Assembly: GCA_011947345.1 (NCBI GenBank)
Contig: JAAVTG010000421.1
Location: 1 to 64,000 of the forward strand
Length of the DNA: 64,000 bases
Direction of reading: 5' to 3'
Source: Phytophthora quininea
Taxonomy: Eukaryota; Oomycota; Peronosporomycetes; Peronosporales; Peronosporaceae
Positions within the stretch are counted from its first letter, which is position 1; every line of letters starts with the position of its first letter. Positions 55,531-64,000 of the stretch are shown piece by piece. A program made the translations under genes and the position numbers. Under the pieces are notes generated by a model, which was not told the DNA's origin, did no database searches, and saw only the letters and a program-made list of their open reading frames with translations.

Positions 55531-56664
55531 TCAGGTGAGCAGCAGCGTCGGCCGGACGAACTGCAGCAGCTGAATGGTGTACTGAGTCCATCGCCAAAAG
55601 AGGTGCTGCGCATGCAGCTCATCCACACAAGTGGCCCAGTTGTCGTAGCTCACGTCAATTGTTGTATCGTCCACCTCAGTGACTTTCAAATAGTTGCCAC
55701 CTTCAGTGAACCACTGCACTCCTTCCTGGTAGGGATCTCTCTGCTGGTCGTTGTCGGCTATCACCATGATGAAGGCAATCTCTCGCTTGCCGTCGAGCCG
55801 CTTCCGTGGCAATCGTTTGGCCAGTTGAATGTAGCGGAAGTGAACCGACCCGGGGATGTTGCGGACCATCGCAAATCCGTCGCCCTCGAACTCTTGCAGC
55901 ACTTGAGTGCTTACACCATCAAGTTGCTCGCGGCTATAGTTCAGCGGCGTAGCAAGCAGTGGCCACGTGCTGGTGTCCGAGTTGACGAGCTTCTCGTCCA
56001 AGTCGTTGAGTGAACAAGCAAGTCGAGACGTGAACCTGATGTGCGCCACCATCGAGTCGTCCTCCGGTCTTCGTGTTAACGGAGCGTAGTGGATTGTCCA
56101 GCCGAAGAGTTCCGCCATCGGCTCAATCACCGGCGGGTTATCTCCCAGCAATTGGTCGCAGCAGTTGATCATGGAGGTGTGCGCTTCGTTCGTGAACGGG
56201 AGGAAGAAGAATGGCGGCTCGTCGTTGGGGAATTCGACCCAGTAGCCTCGTTCGTGCTGCCCTCGCTTCGAAGTCCACGGCGACTTACGACTAAGCTCCG
56301 AAACGCTAAGAGCTACACTCTGAGGATCGTCCTTGTCGAATTCCCCGACGGCTTCTTGTGACAGCGAGAGGAAGCGTTTGTGCTGTTGCAATCTCTCGCG
56401 AAGTGCGACGTTCTCGTTGCGAAGTTTGTCGCTCTCAAGCGCGACCTGGTACATTGCGTTGGCCTCAGTCTTGTCGGAGCTCATGGCAGTGAGTTGCTGC
56501 TTCACTTGGCGCTGTAGGCGGTCGCGTTCCTGGCGCATTTGCCCCAGCTCGCTCTTCTTCTGCGCCCGCAGTCGGGCGTAGCCTTCGCAGCGACGTTGCC
56601 GCTTCCACTCGGTCTGCACTTCCTTCGTCCACGCGTCGGTCGTTGCTGCCGCCCAAGTCGCCAT
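55531..56664 (-). CDS. START-like/bZIP-like oomycete protein, paralogue
   Basis: 377 aa from the ATG at 56664. The N-terminus has a basic stretch and coiled coil (EWKRQRRCEGYARLRAQKKS, then MRQERDRLQRQVKQQL) like a bZIP. The C-terminal START-like domain includes LFGWTIHYAPLTRRPEDDSM-VAHIRFTSRL, ATPLNYSREQLDGVSTQVLQ, NIPGSVHFRYIQLAKRL and WFTEGGNYLKVTEVDDTTI. The same order appears in the paralogue at 57437. Similar Phytophthora proteins are, I believe, annotated as M96 mating-specific family members; I give that name with low certainty. The two genes are divergently arranged, about 770 bp apart. Confidence 0.6.
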   Translation of the reverse strand: MATWAAATTDAWTKEVQTEWKRQRRCEGYARLRAQKKSELGQMRQERDRLQRQVKQQLTAMSSDKTEANAMYQVALESDKLRNENVALRERLQQHKRFLSLSQEAVGEFDKDDPQSVALSVSELSRKSPWTSKRGQHERGYWVEFPNDEPPFFFLPFTNEAHTSMINCCDQLLGDNPPVIEPMAELFGWTIHYAPLTRRPEDDSMVAHIRFTSRLACSLNDLDEKLVNSDTSTWPLLATPLNYSREQLDGVSTQVLQEFEGDGFAMVRNIPGSVHFRYIQLAKRLPRKRLDGKREIAFIMVIADNDQQRDPYQEGVQWFTEGGNYLKVTEVDDTTIDVSYDNWATCVDELHAQHLFWRWTQYTIQLLQFVRPTLLLT

Positions 56665-56802
56665 GGCTGAAATGTTTTCGCTGTCGAAGTTAAGACTCAA
56701 GGCCAAATGAAAACTGATCACGTGTGGAGTCTTGGACACTTTCTCCTCTACCCTCCCTATCCAAAAGTGTTGTGCACATCTGTCAAACCGTGGCCGTATG
56801 TA

Positions 56803-56840
56803 TGAGCAATGAGCAATGAGCAATGAGCAATGAGCAATGA
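56803..56840. repeat. GAGCAAT heptamer repeat
   Basis: Five exact head-to-tail copies of GAGCAAT, then GAGTGAG, in the promoter region of the START-like gene at 55531-56664. A simple-sequence expansion. Confidence 0.95.
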
Positions 56841-57436
56841 GTGAGTTTTGTGACTCATTGACAGTGACATGAACACCATGTCGTTGTCCTGTAGCGTTGG
56901 TTCTGCTACGAGTTCGACCCGCTTGCAGCGAACTCGAGCTGCTTCCAGAGTGTTAAACTGTGGACCACGTAGCTGCAGCAGACTTTTTCGGTATCAAGAC
57001 TAAGGCGCGTCAGAATGACAAAACGTCTGAGCATCATCGACAAAATCATCTTTGGTGGCGCACCGTAAGTGCTGGCCAACTGATGAGGCGACCATCGCAG
57101 TGTGGACTCGTTTACGCAGATTTGCAGGCTTTTGAAACCGCATCAACACTTGCAGATGCTTCGTGTCACGGGAACACGGTGCTGTAGAGCTACAGGCTTT
57201 GGCCAGCCAACTCAGAAGAAGCATGGAAGACCAAGCCAAAGCGTAAGCCAAAGCAATGTCGCGGACGCTACGGTGGACATGCATCAACCAATACTGCGGA
57301 CGACGTGTGACTGCAAGTATTAATACTGTCAGCAATCCACCATCTGACCGGACAAGAAATTGGCGGACCTGGTGAGGCGGGAAGGCAGTCAGTCTCCGAT
57401 TCTCCACGTGATCCGCAGCGCCACTTCACTCCCGTC
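56841..57436. other. Intergenic between divergent START-like paralogues
   Basis: No gene supported. The minus-strand ORF 57000-57407 has no recognisable features. Confidence 0.45.
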
Positions 57437-58610
57437 ATGGTGACGAATAGAGAACCAAGCAGCAACGGAGACCTAGCTGCTCTTTGTAGCTGGGCCGTCT
57501 CGACGACCGAGTCGTGGGAGAAACAGACTCGGTCGGATTTGAGGCGACAGAAGCACCGCGAGAGGAACGCGCGTCGTCGACTGCACCAGAAGCACACGTT
57601 AGAGGACATGCAGGACGAGCTCAAGGCGTTGCAGATAGGAGTGGCCAGACGTCTGGCCATCATGAACCAAGGCAGCTCCTTCGGAGTCGACCACGTGCAT
57701 CGTCTCGCTCTTGAGAGCGAACTCCTTCGTCGAGAAAACCTTGAGCTTCGCGAGAAGCTCCATCAGTATGACAGCTTCGAGGCTTTCGCACAAGACGCTA
57801 CAACGGAGAGTGCTTGCTTATGGAGTGTAAACTCGACCTCTCAATGCATCGCTGAACTAAGTCGCAGAGCACAGTCGGTTGTGAGGCGACACCAACACGT
57901 GGCAGGGTGGTGGGTGCGGCTAATGAACGGCGACCCGGTTCTCTACTTCCAACCGCTCTCTAAGACCAAGTTCGACTGCTTGGTGAAAGCTTGTGCTAAG
58001 CGACTTGAACGCCACATCGGTGTACATGCAAGTCTATTCGGGTGGACAGTTCATTATGCCCCACTCTCGAGAAAGCGGAAGGACAGTACGATGGTTGCCC
58101 ATGCGAGGTTTACCACGCGAGTTTACTGTTCGTTGGACGCCTTGAATGACATGTTGATCAACTCAGCTATCAATTCATGGCCGGTGATCGCCACGCCACC
58201 GGACTGGAGGCGTGGCCAGTGTGGCGGCATTTCCACTCAAGTGTTGCAGATCTTGGACGAGGCTTCGCACGTGATGTTTTACAACGTTCCTGGGGTACTT
58301 CAATACCGATACATTCAACTTGTTCACCGCTTTGCCAGGGTTCGTGACGATGGAAAGCGAGAAATAGTCTTAATCACACTTCTTGCACATGCGGGGACAC
58401 CAACGCTATTCGAAGAGAATGTCAAATGGATAACTGAAGGCGGAACATATTTTAAAGCTATCGAAGTCAACAACATGGCGCTGGAGGTGACCTACGACCA
58501 GTGGGCTGCTTGTGAGGACCAAGCGCACGGACAAAGTCTTTTGTTCAGTGGTCGGAGTATGTGTTCCAGCGCATGCAAAGCGCTTACCCAACGAGACTTT
58601 TGTCCTCCTA
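57437..58610 (+). CDS. START-like/bZIP-like oomycete protein, paralogue
   Basis: About 391 aa. The basic/coiled N-terminus (RRQKHRERNARRRLHQKHTL, LESELLRRENLELREKLHQY) and START-like C-terminus (LFGWTVHYAPLSRKRKDSTM, ATPPDWRRGQCGGISTQVLQ, KWITEGGTYFKAIEVNNMAL) parallel the gene at 55531. The frame as read continues to 58912 through sequence with no similarity. One more C at 58546 (GTTCAGTGG) gives FQWSEYVFQRMQSAYPTRLL and a TAA at 58608-58610. This matches the other paralogue's ending (FWRWTQYTIQLLQFVRPTLL). I therefore place the end at 58610. Confidence 0.6.
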
Positions 58611-58924
58611 AGTCGTCCACATACTTTAAACGATCGACCAGTTGTTGCTTGCTTGGAGGTATGTTGAACGCTCGTGCAGGAAGCTGTTCAAATGTTTTCC
58701 CTGCAACAGTCTGCACTCAACATGAGCTGCAGATCCCAGTAAATGTGGACCAGGAGCTGCTGTACGGCTATCACATGGCTGCAACAGCTTGTCTTGGGGA
58801 CACCAGACGATATGAGACCATTACCATGCGATCTGAGAGGGTGAACGTTGACCACCCCAACGAATTGCAAGAGGAACTGCCATTTCCCATTTACCGCACT
58901 CTGCTTCGCTGAAAGAGTCGCGTC
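58611..58924. other. Intergenic (apparent ORF extension not believed)
   Basis: Open in the frame of the preceding gene only because of the lost base at 58546. No family features. Confidence 0.5.
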
Positions 58925-60549
58925 ATGATCGTTTCGGTGGCATGCATGTATGTTGTCGCCTTGTTCTTCGCTGTTACATCCACAGTGACGGCATCATCCG
59001 TCCAAAACGTTTCTGCTGGACAAGTATTAAACGACTTGCCGTCACTACGAATCCACATCTCCCTCAAGCGGAAGGCTTTACAGATCCACGGGCAGTCCGA
59101 GTTCGACATCTTCGCCAACCCAATTGCAACATCCAACAGTGTGCTTTACGACGGCTTCGCTACGTTTACCGAGGACGACAGCAAGTTCACGTACACACTC
59201 GTTGATGGCGTCACGTATTTAGAAGCAAACCCCGGCTCCAAAAACCCAACGAAAGCCAGCCTGACAGCTCAGTGCATTTCAACAAACTTCCCGTTTAGCG
59301 CCATCATCCCAGCACTCAACGATGCCACACCGATCCCGAGCGCTTCCATTGGCGATGAACTCGTCCAGTGCTCCAGTGGCAATTTATTCAAGGTCGTTTT
59401 CAGTGGAGCAGAGTTTGCAGTGTGCGCGTCTGGCAGCTCTGGATTCACTGTATTCGGAAGCGAAATGGATATCAAAGTGGAGTATCTCGACCATCCTCTC
59501 AATATTTCCGTGCCGACAGTAAGCGGCTCGACTACAGCATGCTCTGCAGTAATGACTGCTACTCCAGTTTCCGCGACTGGTCTGGCGTTGCTTACTGGTG
59601 GTGGTAACATGCAATCCAGTATCCCAAGAAAACTGCGGGCAGAGTCTCACATGACTATGGAAGCTTCTAAATGTTCATGCAAAGTGAAACCTCGGCCGTG
59701 CATCTTCTTCCACGGCCTCGGAAATCAACAAGAGTTAGACGAACTTCAAGACTCCCCTAAGAAAATCCCCACCAAGTTTGGCGATATCAGTGGCCACACG
59801 CCTTGCTGCTCGACTGTAAAGTACGCTGTCTTGAACACCGTCAACTACGGGTGGACCAGCGATAAACTCCAGCAGAAATACTGCGACCGCGCCATGCTGA
59901 TGAGCAATTCAAGTGACAAGAGTGCTGGCATTATCGACGACACAGTCATCGTGACACATTCCATGGGCGGACTTGTCATGGCTGGAGCTCTTGCAACTGG
60001 GAAGTGCAGCTTCGGAACAAATGCAGCATGGGTTAGCTTGAGTCCTCCGATGACCGGCAGCATGGCTGTCGATTATCTTCAAGGCGTCTGCAACAAGAAC
60101 GCCCTCGGGTTGCTAAGCCTTTGCTGGGTGTTATCGGACAATGCCCTGTGTCAATGTCTCGCACGTCGACGGTGTACGAGAACGAAATGTACAGCAACGC
60201 TAGTCTGAACGCTGCGTACACTGCCGCCCAAGAGGCGTATCGAGGGAATGTGACGTCGGCTATCTGCAGTAATTACTACGTCGGACTCGTCTCCATGTAC
60301 CAAGCACCGAGCATTCTTGTCGGCACTGAGATCCCGCACAAGTCTAAAGAGAACGACGGTCTCGTCGAGTTCCAAAGCTGCACCAAAGGCCTCGATGCAG
60401 CAACGTTGGCCAAGTTCGGCAACAGCTACAAAAGCCAATTCTACAAGCCAGAGCTGAACCACGCAGATACAGCATTTCTCGCTGGCGACGGGCTCTTCAG
60501 AGACTACCAAAAACCAGTGAAATGGTTCGAGTGCTCTGCGATCCAATAG
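58925..60549 (+). CDS. Secreted lipase-like alpha/beta hydrolase
   Basis: About 541 aa. A signal peptide (MYVVALFFAVTSTVTA) is followed by a ~230-residue beta-rich domain with few recognised features. A lipase-type hydrolase comes next: the oxyanion segment CIFFHGLGNQQELDELQ, the nucleophile elbow DDTVIVTHSMGGLVMAGALA and a late GLVEFQSCTKGLD ... LNHADTAFLAGDG, with candidate acid and His. Cysteine pairs fit an extracellular enzyme. The frame changes at CCC 60102-60104, where a fourth C joins VCNKNA to PRVAKPLLGVIG. The Asn-rich N-terminal domain might bind substrate or the wall. Substrate unknown. Confidence 0.72.
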
Positions 60550-60601
60550 ATATCGATACAAAATGTTGAATACTGTTACTTGATCAGGATAAACCACCGC
60601 T

Positions 60602-62413
60602 CTACGCCGCAGCGTTGTGTACATGGGCACAGGTCTTGCATTTCTTCGAAAATGCCTTGGGCACGAATTCTTCACAGCGACACAAGCTGCACGGACCTTG
60701 ACTTGCAGTCGCCGATGAGGAGTTCCTTCGAGACCCACCAGCAGCATCGAATTCAGCGATTCCATCCATTGCCTGGTTGATGGCGTCGTACAAAGGCTTA
60801 GCGGCCCGCGGTTGAGGCACAGACCCACCCAAAATCTCCTCAGGTGTGAGCTTCTGACCGTAGAAGTTGCTGTTCGTTTCAGTCCGAGCTGTGATGACTG
60901 CGCCGTGCAACGAAATACCAGCAAACAGGCCACGACTGTGCGAGTAGCTGTAGTTGGCGTTGAAGCCACCTCGACTCGCAGCAGCCTGCGCTAACGCATC
61001 CCTTCCATACGGGCCTACTGCAATACTCAAGCCACCACCAACATTAACTTGTGTTCGATGGAACACCTTGACGGCGTTCTTTGACCCCATGATGATCATT
61101 ACTTCAATGAGTTCGCCACCACCTTCAAGACCTCCGCCAATGCCCGCTGTGCCAATTGCCGATGGTGCAGACCATGTGCCATCATCTAACTTGGCAATCA
61201 CAATGCCGGTGCCCATCTTAGCTGTGATTAGCAACCCCGCCTTGATCACAGTAAGGAAAGCGATGCCATGCGCCCGCTTCAAGAAGCTGACGGGGATGTA
61301 TCGATCGCTGTCAGCTCCAAAGTCCGGCCGGAAAAAGTTGCCCAAAATGTCTGCAGCCGATCTGCAAGCACTCTCCAGCGACCTGCTGTACGGTAGATGC
61401 AACCGCGTCTTGGCCTCGTGTGGGTTCTCCTTGTGGCAGTTCGCATACTGCGTATTCAATCCGTCCTGGAAGCACTGTAGAATCGGCGCACAAATCGTAC
61501 ACACGCGCTGTGGGTGCGCTGGATCGTACTTCTTCTTCATGCTTTCACTCGCTACTTGATCAGGTGATATTAACATCCTCGCCGGACTGCAGGAGTGGCA
61601 GACGCTCGCACCGCATTTCCTGCATCTGTGTCGTCGTCTTTTGATATCAAAAACCTCGCTGCAAATGGCGCACTTTGGGTTGTCAGCATTTCGCGTCATA
61701 GTCAGTTTTGAAGACGCAGAGGTCGGTACGATCTCCCCGCTGGTGTTGCTGGAGGTGTCGCTCCCGATGCTGTCTCTTCGAATCAGCTCGGAGGCCGAGT
61801 AGGGTCTTCTGTCTCCCGACGTCCTCGCTCTTGCAGCCATCGGAGGCTCCGGCAATGGCATGGACACTGGCCGCGCATGAGTCGTCTGTCTACTCACTGC
61901 AGAGTTGCCCTTGTGCTTGACGTGAACCTTCACCAGCTTCTTCCTCTTCTTGTCGTCCGGGATGAGTCTCGCCAGCTGAGGCAGCATGTGCTCCAGCATC
62001 AACTCACTGCCAAAGTAGGACGCCAGTCGGTCGTAGAAAACCTTGGCGCGTAGCTCTCCTAGGCCGTACTGCTTGCAGTCCGCTTTGAAGGCCGTGACCA
62101 CCTCGTCGTGGTCTTTGTTGGCGCCTCGCACGGCCGCCAGCATGCGCTTGTAGATAGCCGCAGCCTCGTCCCCACTGGCGGCGGGTGGCACTTCCACGTG
62201 GATAGTTTTTCCTTGTCTTTGGTCTTGTCCTTGGACTTTTCCTTCTTCTTCTTGTGTTGTTGGGCTAAGCGTCGACTGGGAGCGGCGGGGTGGCACTGCC
62301 CACAGCCCGGGAAGACAACACGTTAGCAGACTCACCGGGAAGCGGTAGCCGCACTGCGAGCAGAAGCGCATGGCGGTGGAAGCCGCAGCGCGGCATGATG
62401 GACACGCCGCCAT
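60602..62413 (-). CDS. FYVE-SYLF (Ysc84/SH3YL1-type) lipid-binding protein
   Basis: About 600 aa. It opens with a zinc-ribbon-like pair (CPSCRAAASTAMRFCSQCGY), then a long polar region. Next is a FYVE finger (PKCAICSEVFDIKRRRHRCR-KCGASVCHSCS), which binds PI3P on endosomes. The SYLF domain follows (SFLKRAHGIAFLTVIKAGLL, GIVIAKLDDGTWSAPSAIGT-AGIGGGLEGGGE, LSIAVGPYGRDA), which binds phosphoinositides and actin regulators. The end carries a second CxxC pair (CSLCRCEE ... CKTCAHVH). FYVE plus SYLF on one chain occurs in oomycetes and plants. A short intron near 62330 is possible. TTTTT 62216-62220 seems one base short, which would turn the linker into a Lys-rich stretch. Confidence 0.85.
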   Translation of the reverse strand: MAACPSCRAAASTAMRFCSQCGYRFPVSLLTCCLPGLWAVPPRRSQSTLSPTTQEEEGKVQGQDQRQGKTIHVEVPPAASGDEAAAIYKRMLAAVRGANKDHDEVVTAFKADCKQYGLGELRAKVFYDRLASYFGSELMLEHMLPQLARLIPDDKKRKKLVKVHVKHKGNSAVSRQTTHARPVSMPLPEPPMAARARTSGDRRPYSASELIRRDSIGSDTSSNTSGEIVPTSASSKLTMTRNADNPKCAICSEVFDIKRRRHRCRKCGASVCHSCSPARMLISPDQVASESMKKKYDPAHPQRVCTICAPILQCFQDGLNTQYANCHKENPHEAKTRLHLPYSRSLESACRSAADILGNFFRPDFGADSDRYIPVSFLKRAHGIAFLTVIKAGLLITAKMGTGIVIAKLDDGTWSAPSAIGTAGIGGGLEGGGELIEVMIIMGSKNAVKVFHRTQVNVGGGLSIAVGPYGRDALAQAAASRGGFNANYSYSHSRGLFAGISLHGAVITARTETNSNFYGQKLTPEEILGGSVPQPRAAKPLYDAINQAMDGIAEFDAAGGSRRNSSSATASQGPCSLCRCEEFVPKAFSKKCKTCAHVHNAAA

Positions 62414-62568
62414 CGTGCTCGCACTCGAAATGGAACTGAAATACTGTTCTCGGGGTCAAGAACTGTACGTTAAGTGGTAGTAGTTGAAATTACGTGTTAA
62501 CATGAGTAATGGCTGTATATTGTGTGGTAGCAGTGTCTTCACGGCACATTTTGGATTCCGCATCCGAG

Positions 62569-64000
62569 ATGGTGGAGCACGGCAGGAAGCGGCGCCGCTC
62601 GCGGTCTCGCTCTCGCTCTCGTTCGGCGAGCAAGCGGCAGACGACGGAACTGGACGAGCAGCAGCGAAAGGAAGCGGAGCGAGTGGCGGAGATCGCGCGC
62701 CGCGCAGAGGAGCGGGCAGCCAAGCGAGCGGAGGAGAGAAGAAACAGGAGGAGGATGCGAAGAAGGTTACTCAGGCAACGAATGGCGAGAGGAAAGTCCC
62801 CAGGAAGCTGCCGGAGGCTACGTCAACACTAAATAATACCGTAGCGAAGCCTACATTCAGGAGCAAGGCACAGAGACAGAAGGATGCGCTGGAGAGGCTC
62901 GAGAAGAAGCGCCAAGAGGTGGGTTACCCTGTTTGGGTTACTCTATGTCGTCCATTCTAATGAAGGTTATTATGATGGGTTATTTAGATGGAAATGCAGC
63001 GGAAGGAGGAAGAGCAAGCGAGACGGCAATTTCTGCAGAAACAAAGAGCAGATCGAGAGAAGAGCAGCCGAGCTAGAGCCAATGGACGCGACAGACGAGC
63101 GCGACCGCAGCGAGCCCAAGAGAGACCCGCAGGACAAGAAAGAGGACGGCAAGCCGCCACTGCTGGAGGCCAGCGAGGCCAAAGCCTTACAGGCGCTCAA
63201 GGACCAGTACCTGGGCAAGAAAACCAAGAAGAAAAAGTTGTTAAGGCCAGTGAAAAGTTCTCCAAGATCTTCCAGTTTGAATGGGAGGCGAGCGAGGACA
63301 CCAGCGCAGATTTGAACCCTTTGTACGCCAAGAAGATGGACGTAAACTTGCTGTATGGACGAGGCTATCGCGCCGGCGTAGATATGCGGGAGCAGCGCAA
63401 GAAGAACTCGTTCTTGGACGAGCTGAGCCACAAGCGACAGAAGGAGCAGCAACTAGCGGATGAAACGGACGGTAGTTTGACCAGCGAGCAGATCGCAGCC
63501 AGACAGGAGGAACGAGAACGTGCTATGCGCAACATGCAGGCCCGAGAACGCGACCGCATGCAGGAGATGGCTTCTCGCGAGGCCAAGACCATGGGCACCC
63601 ACTGGTCGGAGAAGTCACTAGAGGAAATGAAGGAGCGCGACTGGCGTATCTTCCGCGAGGACTTTGACATCACTCTGAAGGGTGGACGGGCTCCCAATCC
63701 GCTGCGTAAATGGACGGAAGCTGGAAACATGCTGCCCGAGGCTGTATTCAAGGCCATTAAGGACATGGGATTTGAACGACCGTCGCCTATTCAGATGCAG
63801 GCGATCCCTATCGGTTTGCAGAAGCGTGATATCATCGGCATTGCCGAGACCGGTTCTGGTAAGACCGCGGCGTTTGTTATCCCCATCATTGCGTACATTT
63901 ACTCGCTGCCATCGGCAATGGTGGCGCGGACGGGAGCAAGGCCCTCTTGCCCTTGTCATGGCGCCAACGCGTGAGCTGGCATTGCAAATTGAGCAGGAAG
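62569..64000 (+). CDS. PRP28: PRP28/DDX23 DEAD-box splicing helicase, 5' part
   Basis: DDX23/PRP28 exchanges U1 for U6 at the 5' splice site. The visible part has an Arg/Ser-rich N-terminus (GRKRRRSRSRSRSRSASKRQ), a charged coiled linker, then the family block FEWEASEDTSADLNPLY, GRGYRAGVDMREQRKKN, HWSEKSLEEMKERDWRIFRE-DFDITLKGGRAPNPL. The Q-motif is GFERPSPIQMQAIPIGLQ, motif I is AETGSGKT and motif Ia is APTRELALQIEQE, at the window edge. An intron spans 62919-62987. Several single-base losses break the frame (near 62735, 63050, A5 63232-63236, AA 63917-63918 and near 63945). The 3' part lies outside. Confidence 0.9.

Noticed and set aside
57437..58912. 491-aa form of the START-like protein
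   Set aside because: The last 100 codons have no similarity. The paralogue's ending fits the frame reached by one added C at 58546.

Overview
The window looks like nuclear DNA of an oomycete, most like Phytophthora. The evidence is: densely packed genes with short introns of about 40-80 bp; start-site motifs of the oomycete Inr type (TCATTC-like followed by CAA); CryptonS and MULE transposons of the kind common in Phytophthora; secreted mucin-like repeat proteins resembling cyst-germination (CAR-like) proteins; an oomycete-type START-like/bZIP-like family; and flagellar and centriolar genes expected in a zoosporic eukaryote. I see no bacterial operons, CRISPR array or rRNA.

Layout. 1-5 kb: the 3' part of a queuosine-salvage gene, followed by a gene of unknown family. 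The end of the first gene and all of the second are duplicated as a 1.7-kb inverted repeat around a 0.74-kb spacer. 6-10.7 kb: a secreted GH1 beta-glucosidase, then a decayed MULE transposon. 10.8-21.6 kb: housekeeping genes for a cyclin T/K-like protein, a p24 (TMED) cargo receptor, a GOST/GPR107-type seven-TM protein, an alpha/beta hydrolase, a TBC RabGAP, ATG12, a JHY-like protein, a broken IQ-motif gene and an oomycete hypothetical. 21.6-28 kb: gene-poor, with two decayed small secreted-protein copies, an F-box/LRR gene and a 23-bp perfect hairpin. 28-35.5 kb: a START-like protein, two Crypton elements in direct tandem, and an ectoine-synthase-like cupin whose start lies about 30 bp past the second Crypton. 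35.5-41.6 kb: a small ankyrin protein divergent from a long gene that joins a MYCBPAP-type flagellar region to a phosphoglycerate-kinase-like domain. 42-49.3 kb: three related secreted mucin-like genes, one carrying 24 near-identical 138/168-bp units. 49.3-64 kb: SAS-6, a FabG-type SDR, a third copy of the unknown family, a 6-phosphogluconolactonase, two START-like paralogues, a secreted lipase-like hydrolase, a FYVE-SYLF protein and the start of a PRP28/DDX23 helicase.

One technical point colours the annotation. About 35 single-base losses, nearly all inside short homopolymers and all in the same direction (-1), break otherwise conserved reading frames. The most economical explanation is homopolymer under-calling in the assembly. 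I therefore give gene spans over the whole conserved frame set and list the break positions. Divergent short promoters are a recurring theme (TMED/GOST 65 bp, TBC/ATG12 about 100 bp, ankyrin/MYCBPAP-PGK about 110 bp, SYLF/PRP28 about 155 bp, SDR/unknown family about 170 bp). The first two pair genes that act in membrane traffic or autophagy.
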